64,000 nt of DNA from Congeria kusceri (taxonomy: Eukaryota > Mollusca > Bivalvia > Myida > Dreissenidae): positions 28,339,634 through 28,403,633 of the forward strand of contig CM051040.1 in the NCBI GenBank assembly GCA_027627225.1, written 5' to 3'. Each line of letters starts with the position of its first letter. Within the stretch, counting starts at the first letter, position 1. Position numbers and translations under genes: made by a program. Below the pieces are notes generated by a model. That model was given only the letters and a program-made list of their open reading frames with translations, had not been told where the DNA came from and ran no database searches. Positions 1 through 10,807 of this stretch are shown here, in pieces.

Positions 1-2057
1 ATTAATCGTTGAATCTGGTAAATTTCATAGTTTATAAAGTAAGTCCCTTCAGGCTGAAGCTGTATTAAATCAAGGTTCATCCACTCACCATGTACTTTGG
101 CTAGAATGTTAAAAAGTTTGGATTGTATCAATATTTATGTTTTGGGACCAGTCAGATCAATGTTGAGTGATGTTTTTTCTGAGACATTTCTTAATATATC
201 AACCATCTTATTACAAAACCATGGGTACTGTTGAACATTCCCTTGTTTGTTTAATAAGACCAAGTTTGTTAAAATCTATGCAAAATTGATGAAGTTCTGA
301 ACTACCAAACCAATGCACCCTGTGGTTTGGCAAATTGGGTGTCTGGAGTTGGATTAGCATAACATGTTAGGCCCTGTGCCAATATTGAGCTACTTTTTAT
401 ATGGGCAATATTGGCGGGGCCTAACCGGGGAAAGACCAATTATGTGGTGGAAATTTCTCCCTATATGTCTATAGAGTAGCGACAGGATTTTCGTCGCTAC
501 TTTCACTCGCTGAAATGACATGGTTAGCATTAATATTTCTTAATAAAATTTACATACCTGCAAAGAGAATTTATTCCTCAATAATGTTCCATAAATATTT
601 GTACGATAGCACTTCCATTTTGGATGCAACACCAATACAAACCTACACACTATTGCATTTTCAACACATCTCGCTGTCCTCCACTGTGTAAACTTTAATC
701 AATATTCTGCTACACTGAAACGATTGCGTCATTTCAATTGGTCATTCAATTATATCATTCATCATCCGATTGGTTGAAGCATATTTGCAGGGTTAAACAA
801 GGCAAGGTAAACATGGTGGACTCTACATGGTGTAGATTTATTTGTAAGTTTAAATCGGAATTAAATGCATGTTCTAGGTAAATTTTGGCACATGTTAAGC
901 AGTTCAGGTGTTGTTTAAGTAAAATACATTGATTGATAACTTTATTGACGCAAATAATGGAAATTAATGAAAATTTAAACTTTTAGGTTTCCACCACATA
1001 AATGGTCTTTCGGCGATGAGACGTTCCAGCGAATTTAGCCCTATATAACAAGTAACATCAAATTCGCAGCACTTCTCATGAATTAGACTAGAGTTGGATA
1101 TCTTGTTAAATATAGTACTGAGAAGTAAAAATTGTGTGTTTTTTTTTTAAGTAGTTTTTTCATCATTTCTTGATTATTTGTCATTAGAAATGATGTTTTT
1201 TGTACTGGCTGGCGAGTATATTTTGGAAGAAATCAGCTTTTTTTTTGACAATTTTGTTTAATAAAATAACTCGTGTTGAAACTTGTCATGTAACATCCTG
1301 GGTTTGTCACTTATTTGCGAATGTAAACTAAAATAGTTGTTGTGTGTGAGCATGCACAATGACTGAAGCCCAAAATGGCGTTGGCCTACCTAAAAATTAG
1401 GTGGTTTTTACGTTGACAGTAGTATTTTCCGTATGTTTTTTTTTACAGTAAATTATAATAAGAAGTGTGTTTGTAAATTTATTTAATGTATCTCAGAACT
1501 TATTAAAGACCAGATGATATTTATATCATAATATTAATAGCACGTTATCGAATAATTTGAATGCAAAAAGAATGCTTTAGACTTCAGCAAGGCGTTGTAA
1601 CAATTACTGAAGCATGCCGTTTACTAGACGTTACGTATCTATGTAACTACTACGCACGTTCTTCATCAGCGTAGCGGATTAAATAATATTCTATCAGATT
1701 TTGGTTAAACAGACCTTCTGAAGAGAAAATTCACACTATTGATGTCAAATATTATTAATGGTTTAGTTCTAACTAAGGGACATAACTCAGAATTCATCAA
1801 TACACTTAATCGATTAAAAAACGTTCCGCTTCATTTGTATGTGAATGTGTTCCGTGTGGTGTTCATTTTTCTCTGTCACATATAAAAATATCTGGATTTC
1901 TAAAATAAAAGCCATATCTTTAAAGTATTATGTATATAAAAAAATAACACAAGAACTATCGAATCCGGTTTACTAATGTGCGTGAATCGGACACAACAGT
2001 TCAGATGTCCACTTCCTGTGAAATGTCAACAAATTGCGCAAACTAAGGTTTAAATAG
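1..2057. other. Upstream region of PDE12, no gene seen
   Basis: No coding exon is supported here. The stretch is AT-rich and contains one old interspersed repeat (357-1085, listed separately), several T runs (for example near 1138-1150) and no recognisable RNA gene. The PDE12 promoter must lie towards its right end, but I see no convincing TATA or initiator element. An in-frame TAG lies immediately before the PDE12 ATG. Confidence 0.6.
357..1085 (+). repeat. Interspersed repeat family C, intact-length copy
   Basis: About 730 bp that reappears at 22141-22799 plus 23799-23875 with the same order of segments. Its left end is a stem-loop: GTTAGGCCC (365-373) and CCAATATTG pair with CAATATTGG and GGGCCTAAC (ending about 423). 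Downstream come shared blocks around a 'TATAGAGTAGCG' segment, a region about 'CCACATAAATGG' and a tail about 'GATGAGACGTTCCAGCG'. No coding capacity and no clear terminal inverted repeats. This copy lacks the 1-kb insertion present in the second copy and so shows the empty target site at 1000-1005. Confidence 0.75.
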
Positions 2058-5000
2058 ATGAACATTCTTAGGCGTATTTTTCAAATCAAGCCACGTTCAT
2101 CTCTGCTGATTGCCAGAAAGATGTCTAAAATATATGTGAAAAACGTTGAAGGCGACGCCTCCTTACAGATCTCTTTCGAATTTAGCTACAATGGATTGGG
2201 TAGAGAATTTAATGCAGTAAGACCAAAGAATGAGTTAATCGAGAATACCTTAACAAGGATTTCTCAAAATATTACCAAATTCTTTGACAAGAAATGCAAA
2301 CGTAAGAGGAAGAAAGGCGAGGTAGACCCAGATGCGCTGGACATAAATATACAGGTTTTTGGGCCAGATGGAAGTTCAAGCATTGCATCGGAGTCATCGA
2401 CAGAGGACGCTTTGAAGCATGGCAATGTGGTGACCATTTCCAGCGAGAAATACACAGTAGATATAAACCCTCCCTACTGTCACTCCATTGTGCTGCCTCA
2501 GACTGTCATGGTCGGTTTTCCCATCTATCCGAAATTTGAGATTGAATTCTGCAGTTTAGATGATTCTGAATATGTATGGGAAAAAGTCAAGTACCAGGAA
2601 GTGTCCACAGACTGTGATAAAAAAACTAAGCAATCAGGACAGGTAGATATATTAGAAATTTCAGAAGTTTGTAGAAGTCTATCATACTCTGCAAATAATA
2701 GTGATATTGGTTACAAGCTTGTTTTGACTGTAACTCCAAAGTCTGGTGAAAGGTCTGGGAAATCAGTGTCGGCAGAATCCAAGTTTGAGGTCACTGCTGG
2801 TCCAGGGCTGTGCCCCTTTGAGGAACGTCAGAAATGGACAGAGAAGCTCACAGAGAAAGATGAGTGAGTAGCATATTCATGGTAAAAAAAACAACTTGTG
2901 ACATCATTTCAGAAACGTACGGAACATAGGGATAGACTACCAGTATCAACTTTAGGCAAAGAAAAAAACTTTGTTTTAGATATTGACCCTCTGTCTTACC
3001 ATATTAAATTCTTCATTTTCTAGTTGCCTTTCTTATTTGTTTAGGGAAAAATATATATTTAACAGGTTTTTTTTTCCCTTCTATAGTAGGGGCCATTATA
3101 AAGGTGCCATCCCCGCAGAAAAATCATGCAGTTTTTCCCTAAAACTGATCTAACCCCAGGACTTGTAATTCCTCATGAAATTTTTTCCACAAAATACCCC
3201 AAACAACACTATTTTTCCCCAAATTGAGGGCAAAGGGCCTCATCTCTCTAAGGAGCAAAAAACCGATGTATTATTGGAATTTTATATATGACTGTTACAG
3301 TATTATGTGTTATAATGGTAGTTTTTTGTAGGTTACGCGTTGTGAGTTACAACATCTTGGCAGATGTTTATGCCGACCAGGATTTTTCAAGAGATGTTCT
3401 CTTCAACTACTGCCCACCATATGCCCTGTCTATTGACTATAGAAAGCACCTAATTATCAAGGAATTAAAAGGCAAGTGCTGCTTATCTTTCTTCTTTTAT
3501 TTTTTTGTTTGTTTATTACATTTTTTTCCCAGTACATATATATCTAAGCAGTAACATGTTAAAAACAGACGTCAAGTATTCAAATTGTCATTGGAACATA
3601 AAACAGTTTCACAGCAGTGTTTAAGGGATGCATATTTATACAATTATTTATACAGGTTACAATGCTGACATAATTTGCCTGCAAGAGTGTGACACCAAGG
3701 TGTTTGACTGGGACCTCACTGCTGCCTTCACTGTGCTGGGCTTCAAGGGATTTCTCAGGGAGAAGGATGGGGTCAGGGAAGGGTCAGCCATATTCTTCAG
3801 GAAGTCAAAGTTCAGGTAGTCATTGGAATATAAACAGACCAGGGGCCTTATCCACACAGCTCCTAAGGAAAATCTTTACCTAAGTCATATTTAAGGGAAA
3901 TATTCCAATTCAATTTTCCTTGTGCAAATCAATATTTTATACTTGAAATATGGTCAAATAAGAAACATCCGTCGATTCTTTACCAGAGTGAAACCATTCA
4001 AGACAAAATAAACTTTAAATGAACCAGCCACAGACTTAAGGAATTTTATGATTTTAAGAGATTTACTCAAGTTTTCACAAAGGAGCTTTGTGGATATGGG
4101 CCCTGATGCAGATGTTTTGATATTTTGGAACCTCATTTCATTGGAATACATTGTGCCATTGTACATTATACTTTTGTTGTATTAATTTAGTTTGTGTAGT
4201 TCAGCTAAACAATTTTATGTTGTTGTTTTTTCAATACCCATCTTGCACCGTAAATATATGTTGTTTAGTAGTACAATAATGCCTATTAGGGTTAGACACA
4301 AGTACATTAGGGAAAGATCTAGAGCATAATAGCAGGGTGCTGCACCCTGCTTCTTTTTAGTTACTCCCTGCAGCCCCTCTGGGCTGGTCAGCATAGAAAT
4401 GTTGAAAATCTTCTGAAATTAAACATATTTTTGCAAATATTCGATGACAAATAAATAGACTATGCTTAAAAATCTTAATTAGAAGCATTAGACTCATGAA
4501 AATTCTGGATTTAGGAAATAAATGAAAAATGTCAACCAGCTGGTCTGGTTTTCCTCCCTGCTCCTTTTTGGCAGCACCCTGTACCGTTTTTTGATCCCTG
4601 ACCTTGCCATACATTGTATCATTGAAATACCAAATATCGCTTCTTAAAGTACCTTTATATATTGTTTCTTCATTTTCTTCGACAACACTGAACAGTTTGA
4701 TCCATTATTTCCATTGTTTCTTGAAGAGTACAACTCATAGAGACTGATCTTTTTTACATGTACATTTTTTTTACTTACATAAAATATATATTTCCATTTC
4801 TTGCTTCACCTCTTTTCACAACTCTTTCATATCATAGACTGATAGAAGAACATGGTACCTTGCTGCGGGAATTCCTGGAGACAGACAAGAGCTGTGAGGA
4901 CCTCGTGAAGAAGACGTACTCGGTGCCTGCATTAAAGGAGGTGCTGGAAACACGCTCAACTATATTACATGTATGTAGCAGCTGTATTATTATTTGAGGC

Positions 5001-8000
5001 ATGTCATGGGAAAACCAGGATTAAAGCATGTGCGTAAAGTGTCGTCCCTGATTAGCCTGTGCAGTCCACACAGGCTAATCTGGGACAACACTTTCTGCTT
5101 TTATAGTATTTTATGTTTCAAGGAAGTCTCTTCTTAACATAAATCAACTGTAGGCAGAAAGTATAGTCCCGGATTAGGCACTACGCACATGCATTAAGCC
5201 CAGTTTTCCAACGACACGCCTAATTTCTACATAGCTCAGCTATTTTACATGTACATGGCTAGGTTTGCTCTTGAAACAGAATCATTAGGCCAGAGTGTTT
5301 ATATTTTAAGATTCTCAGACATTTTTGGAAGTGCCCGGTTGCAGGAGGGAAAAAAGCCCAACAGACTTGAGTACATTAATTACTAGAATTTCACAACTGG
5401 AAATGGGCAGTAATATTAAAATGTTTATGAATTATTACTTACAAACATCATATAACACAACATTAAATTAATCACTGCATGATAAACATGACATGAATAC
5501 CAATACTATAATAACATTGATAGGCAGCGTTTATCATATAAAAACTACTATTAAAATATGCTGACACTTAAAAACAGTATGTCCGATATCGCTGGACAGT
5601 GGCCATATTATATGTATAACAGCATGTTTAATGAGATGAGAACTAACTGGATATATCCTATTGATTTCAATATACTCCAATGAAATTTGTTAACTATAAT
5701 ACCGGTATTGATATAAAATTATACATGTGTATTTAATACAATGATTCTAATATCTTAATTTGTTTTTACTGAGTATTTTCTTCTGACTTGAAGTGTTGCA
5801 TTATGTATAAAGTAACAGAGAGCAGATCATATGAATGATACAGCGATATATACAGTCACAATGCATGTTACATAAAATTTAGTCATTTCTTCGGGGGGGG
5901 GGGGGTTGCATTTGGTTTAAAAGGTTGAACCCTTTCACAAGGTCATTTTCACGATATCGGTTACATTCTACAATTGTTTATTTGTATTTTTTGTTTTTGG
6001 AAAAAAACGAGTTGGCGTATCCAAGGACATAGAAATCAACAAACTCTCGCCTAAGGATAAAAATGTCTTTGTTGGATATTTTAGTGAAATTTAATTTACT
6101 TAAAATCCTACTCATTTTAATAATTTTAAATATATGTAATAATAAACATAATTTAATGTAATAAGTGTAATTTGTATCAGTATTTCTTTTATTTAATCAC
6201 GTCTTCTCTCAGGCACAGTTTTGAAACAAAGGGTTCAGTGTACAAAGGTTTTTGTAATATAAATGCAAAATTCCAGCTTGATTCTATTTTGTCGTTTCTT
6301 TTCAACAATTATTTTTAAGAAAAATCTTACGCTCATTTCTGGATACATTTTCATTTTCCCCAGGTTCTGGCCCTCGAACCCCTACATTGCCAGGGTCGGG
6401 TTCTCCTGGTGGCCAACACACATCTCTACTTCCACCCTACCTGTGCGCATGTCCGTCTCGTGCAGACACTCGCTGCACTCAGGTTCCTCGAAAAGCTCGT
6501 GCAAAAGTACAGGAAGCAGGTAAACATTTTTTCTATCATTTAAGTCATAATTATAATGTCTCCCCTGCGTAGTAGGGAGAACTATTGATTTTGTGTTGGA
6601 AAGTTGTAGTGATGGGCTTGTTAATCGTTTAGTCAAATAATCATGACGGATAGGGCCATGGCATGACGAAACTCCACAGGATTGATCAGTACCAAGTCTA
6701 GTTGTGCATGGCGTCGTGGGCAGATTTTGTGCGAAGTTACGGCCCTTTGAAGTTTTTCACATAACAGACCTTGTCTGCGCTTGTTCTCCGTAACCCCTGG
6801 TCGGATTTTGACGAAACTTAAAAGTATTGATGAGTACCAAGTCTAGTTGTGTATATTGTCGGAATGTAGTCGTCGGCGGATTCTTGGCGGAGTTATGTCC
6901 CTTTGAAGTTTTCACATAACAGACCTTGTCTGCGCTTGTTCTCCCTAACCCCTGGTCGGATTTTAACAAAACTCAACAGGATTTATCAGTACAAAGTCTA
7001 GTTGTGCATATCGTCGGCATGTCGTCCTAGACGGATCTTTGGCGGTGTTGTATCCCATTGAAGTATTTCACATAACAGACCTTGTCTGCGCTTGTTCTCT
7101 GTAACCCCTGGTCGGATTTTGACGAAACTTCACAGGATTGATCAGTACCAAGTCTAGTTGTGCATTTCGTCGGCATGTAGTCGGCGGCAGATTTTTAGCA
7201 GAGTAATGACCCTTTGAAGTTTTTCACAAAACAGACCTTGTCTGCGCTTTATCTCCTCATCAGCTGGTCGCATTTTGACAAAACTTAACAGGATTTATCA
7301 GTACCAATTCTAGTTGTGCATATCGTCGGCATGTCGTCCTCGGCGGTGTTGTATCCCATTGAAGTATTTCACTTAACAGACCTTGTCTGCGCTTGTTCTC
7401 GGTAACCCCTGGTCGGATTGTGACGAAACTTCACAGAATAAATCAGTACTAAGTATAGTTGTGCATATTGTCGGCATGTCGTTTTCGGCGTATTTTTGGC
7501 GGAGTTACGGCCCTTTAAACTTTTTCTCATAACAGGCTTTGTCTGCGTTTGTTCTCAGTAACCCCTGGTCAGATTTTGACGAAACTTCATAGGATTGATC
7601 AGTACCAAGTGTAGTTGTGCTTGTCGTTGGCATGTAGTCGTCGGCGGATTTTGAGCTGAGTAATGACCCTTTCAAGTTTTTCACATAATAGACCTAGTCT
7701 GCGCTTGTTCTCCGTAATCCCAGGTCGGATTTTGACAAAACTTAACAGGATTTATCAGTACCAATTCTAGTTGTGCATATCGTCGGCGGCAGAATTTTGG
7801 CGGAGTGATGGCCCTTTCAAGTTGTTGACATAACAGACCTTGTCTGTGCTCTTTTCTGTGACCACTGGCTGGAATATGACACAACTTCACAGGATTGATC
7901 AGTACCAAGTGTGGTTGTGCATGTCTTCGGAATGTCATGGTAGGTATATTTTGGGCGGAGTTATGGCGGTGCGTAGGGGGAGACATGTGTAGTTTTATTT

Positions 8001-10306
8001 TCAAAAACTAACTCTAGTTGCCTTTTTATATCATCCCTCGAAAGCCAGGAAGGGTGAACAGCACATGTGCAAAGAAGTCTGATAGCCCCTTCTGGCTTTC
8101 GGTATTCAATGTATTATCTCATACCGAACTTAACTGGGGTATAATCTAACTCATTAAAGTTGCATATCTTTTGAAATGCAATATATTTTTGGAAATATTC
8201 GATGACAAATGAATATACGAGCGTGTTTAAACCCTTAATTAAAGGCAAGAAATTGATGAAAACCTTAACCAAATTATTAGAACATTTTTTATAACTGATC
8301 CGGATTTCCCCCTGATCCTTTCTAGCAAGCACTCTGTACCTTTGTTGATCGAAGATCTTTCCCCTTCCCTGACTACAAAAGTTTTCAATCTCAGACTTAG
8401 TTCTAATTTAAAAGACTGATCAATGAAATCAGCTTTTATATACAATGCATCAGCTTTGAGTTGTTTGATTTATTAAATTAATACTTAATTTTATTACTTC
8501 TGTCGTCAAGGGGCCTGGTTGTTTGTCATCTGTTAGCATGTCAGTCATTGTATGTCTCAACTAACTTACTTAGGTCAGAGATTTTATATTTATTGGTTCT
8601 TTGACATTTTTGGAAAACTGTCCGGTTGAAGGAGGGGAAAAAAAATAAATAAAAAAATAACACAGACTTGAGTCAATTAATGACTAGAATTTCACAAATG
8701 GAAATGGGCAGTGATATTAAAATCTGTATGAATTATTACTCACAAAAATCATATAACACAACATGAACTTAATGACTGCATGATAACCAAAACAGTAATA
8801 CCAGTAATAATAACATTAAAAGGCAGTGTTTATCAAATAAAAACTACTATTAAAATATGCTCATACTTAAACACAGTAGACCTACGTCAGTCACAGTCAC
8901 AATGCATGTTAGATAGAATTTAGTCTTATTTCTTCAGCGTTATCCGTGTAACAGGTTGAAACCCTTTCATAAGGTCATTTTTACAATATCGGTTACATTC
9001 TTCAATTTTTTTCTGCTTTTTGGAAAAAAACGTGTCGGCGGATCCGAGAACCAAGAAATAAAAAAACGCTCGCCTTAATACTCATTCAAATTGGCACTTG
9101 ACACAAAAGTTCACGAATGATTTTGATCTGCTGATACTGAAGAAAGAACGTGTTACGATTATTGCGGATATTAGGATATATTTTCTCATCGTTTCATTAT
9201 TTAAAATTCGGAAATTATTTTTCAGAAGCCAAGTATCATATTCTGTGGAGATTTCAACAGCACGCCAGATAAAGGCATCTTCACTCTGATGACTACAAAG
9301 TCTATATCAGAGCACCATGAAGACTGGACAAAGGGTAAATTAATTATCACGCTTCTTTTAGTTGAAAGTCATCATATTTTTCCAAAAGAGCGGCTTAATA
9401 TTTTACAAATATGGAAATCAAGTAAACCACGCTTACATACAGTTCAGGTTTAATATTCTTCAAAAATAACGATCAAGTAATTGTATAAATCATTCAATAG
9501 TACAATGTTTCCCCATCGAATTATTTCAATGACAAGCATGTGCGTATCAAAATTACACCAGAGCAAACATTTTATTTTAATCTGTAAAAATAATTGTTCA
9601 AAAACGTTGTGCATACAGGTACTTCACATTTAGCACACTGTCCTTTCACTGCCCACAAATCCGGCCCGTATATTGGATATTCAAACACATGCGTCACTCA
9701 TCCTTGTCAGTGACAGAAATCAAAGATCAAAACTATAATAAGCCTGTACTTGTAATACATCTTTGCTGCTGCTTGCAGAAATCTATCATAATATGTATAA
9801 TTTTATGCACCCATCAATATTTTCGCGGTAATATTTGCTCCCCGGGCCATTTGATACACCAATTAAGCATCTCTCACTGAAGGGATTTAGACAAAAATGC
9901 TTGGCTCTATGGTGGAGAATTAGACCCCACACAATAAAATTAGTCAAATTCCCCATAGTCAGACCGCCGCTCCCCCTCCCCCTGGAGGAAATACTGATAG
10001 GTTCATTACTTTCTTTTCGTTGTTCAAGGTGGTGAAGAGCAGTTCGCCCCGGGTATGAACTTTACCAACAACTTCAGCTTCGCCAGTGGGTGTGGCCATC
10101 CCGCGTACACGAACTACACGAGCGGTTTCCATGGTCAACTGGACTACGTGTACTACGACCCTGAGGTGCTGGAGGTGACCCAGGTGGTCCCGCCCCCCGA
10201 CCACAGGGACGTGGAGTTCCACACGGCCATACCCAGCATCGTGTTCCCCTCCGACCATATAGCGCAGATATGTGACTTTAAGTGGAAACAGCCCTCACAT
10301 TTATAG
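2058..10306 (+). CDS. PDE12: 2',5'-phosphodiesterase 12 (PDE12), 7 exons
   Basis: Mg-dependent endonuclease/exonuclease/phosphatase-fold nuclease; the family degrades 2',5'-oligoadenylates and mitochondrial poly(A) tails in the matrix. Exons: 2058-2863, 3332-3471, 3656-3815, 4838-4970, 6364-6519, 9226-9334, 10029-10306; phases agree at every join and give 593 residues (human about 609). The first residues (MNILRRIFQIKP) look like a mitochondrial presequence. The PDE12-specific N-terminal region is encoded by exon 1; the catalytic domain starts at about residue 272. Catalytic signatures: YNILAD (275-280), LQECD with Glu326, ANTH (430-433), CGDFNSTP (472-479), SDHI (576-579). The start is the first ATG, directly preceded by an in-frame TAG. 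Intron 2 has a GC donor. Introns 4, 5 and 6 are rich in MITEs and repeats. Convergent with the BTB gene 500 bp downstream. Confidence 0.95.
3472..3655 (+). other. GC-AG intron of PDE12
   Basis: The donor reads AAAG|GCAAGT and the acceptor TACAG|GTT. Joining 3471 to 3656 restores a Gly and continues the conserved frame into YNADIICLQECD. The nearest GT (3476) would put a stop codon a few residues later, so the GC donor is required by frame. GCAAGT is the usual context of the rare GC-AG class of U2 introns. Confidence 0.9.
3840..4110. mobile_element. MITE family H copy in PDE12 intron 3
   Basis: Inverted ends: GGGGCCTTATCCACACAGCTCC at the left and the complementary GGAGCTTTGTGGATATGGGCCC at the right (about 3842-3864 and 4082-4103). 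About 265 bp, non-coding. A relative with the same end plan lies at 41007-41277 in the metalloprotease gene. It starts 27 bp after the exon 3 donor. Confidence 0.75.
4337..4582. mobile_element. hAT-like MITE family E copy (PDE12 intron 3)
   Basis: Begins CAGGGTGCTGC and ends GCAGCACCCTG, perfect 11-bp inverted ends of hAT type, about 245 bp. A second complete copy with the same ends is at 37318-37581 and a decayed one lies at about 8140-8340. Flanking 8-bp duplications are not recognisable, so the copies are old. Confidence 0.75.
4995..5221. mobile_element. MITE family A copy 1 (PDE12 intron 4)
   Basis: Left end TGAGGCATGTCATGGGAAAA, right end TTTTCCAACGACACGCC, with internal GTGTCGTCCC/GGGACAACAC inverted segments typical of a very abundant bivalve MITE. 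About 227 bp. It begins 24 bp after the exon 4 donor. Other copies: 38627-38890, 44128-44334, 49339-49579. Confidence 0.85.
5280..6055 (+). repeat. Intronic segmental duplication, left copy
   Basis: This stretch of PDE12 intron 4 matches 8571-9078 in intron 5 over most of its length in the same order: 'CATTTTTGGAA', 'ACAGACTTGAGT', 'ACTAGAATTTCACAA', 'GAAATGGGCAGT', 'TATCAAATAAAAACTACT'-like, 'TCACAATGCATGTTA', 'GGTCATTTT', 'ATCGGTTACATTCT' and 'TGGAAAAAAACG' blocks. The left copy has extra material at about 5580-5850 and a 13-G run (5893-5905). The duplicated DNA is non-coding. Confidence 0.8.
6640..7985 (+). repeat. 155-bp tandem array in PDE12 intron 5
   Basis: Eight to nine diverged units of about 155 bp. 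Each has 'CACATAACAGACCTTGTCTG', 'CCCTGGTCGGATTTTGACGA' and 'AGTACCAAGTCTAGTTGTGC' blocks; starts of the first block fall near 6757, 6911, 7069, 7226, 7371, 7525, 7680 and 7828. Non-coding; open frames in it are short and inconsistent between units. Confidence 0.9.
8571..9078 (+). repeat. Intronic segmental duplication, right copy
   Basis: Counterpart of 5280-6055, about 500 bp, lacking the middle part of the left copy. A decayed copy of MITE family E (about 8140-8340) precedes it, as an intact E copy precedes the left block, so the duplicated unit may have been larger. Exon 6 begins 148 bp downstream. Confidence 0.75.
9806..9992. mobile_element. MITE family F, short copy next to PDE12 exon 7
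   Basis: Shares with 39246-39553 the blocks 'CGGGCCATTTGATACACC', 'CTATGGTGGAGAATTAGACC', 'AAAATTAGTC' and the C-rich right end followed by GGAAATACTGA. The left end TCAATATTTTC is inverted relative to the right end. It ends about 35 bp upstream of the exon 7 acceptor (10027-10028), so part of the branch-point region is MITE-derived or abuts it. Confidence 0.7.
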
Positions 10307-10807
10307 TTGTTCTTAATTAGAAATGTTCAAGTCATGTTTTGCTATTATTAATGTACTTCTGTTGAAGAAAATAGTTTTGAACTCCAGGAATTTGTCTTTT
10401 ATATAATATGTATACCGGTATATATTTAAATGCAAACGTGAGTTAACTACCGTGAAAAGTATTATACATTTTGAAAGTCAGCCTTGGAATTGTCTCTTAC
10501 AATAAAATATGCAATTTTGTTTTCAGCTCAGTCATTCATTTGGAGTAATTACACTGTCGGAATTATTTTACGTCTAATTTAATATAGGTATTTTATAAAC
10601 TGAACGTATACCAACAGTTTTGTTGATTCTTTTATATTCCGTTAGCTGTAAATTAGCCAATTTCTAATGTGTTCGTCTATGGTTACGATGAAATATTGAA
10701 ACAGATGTGATACAAGCGGTGAATATAATTAACAGAGCTTTATCAACCGACTGGCATGCTTCTAGAACCGGTATGCAGACGACAATACATTACAACACGT
10801 CTGAATT
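10307..10807. other. Intergenic space between convergent PDE12 and BTB genes
   Basis: About 500 bp containing the PDE12 3' UTR and, in the other direction, the BTB 3' UTR. AATAAA at 10501-10506 serves PDE12; TTTAAT near 10577 (ATTAAA on the minus strand) could serve the BTB gene. The two 3' UTRs may overlap or nearly meet. No other gene is seen. Confidence 0.6.
10501..10506 (+). terminator. Polyadenylation signal of PDE12
   Basis: Canonical AATAAA 195 bp after the PDE12 stop codon, followed by a T-rich stretch ending in TTTTGTTTT about 15 bp later, a plausible downstream element. Confidence 0.7.

Noticed and set aside
3471..3476. Ordinary GT donor for PDE12 exon 2
   Set aside because: The GT at 3476 gives a stop codon soon after joining; the GC donor at 3472 keeps the conserved frame.
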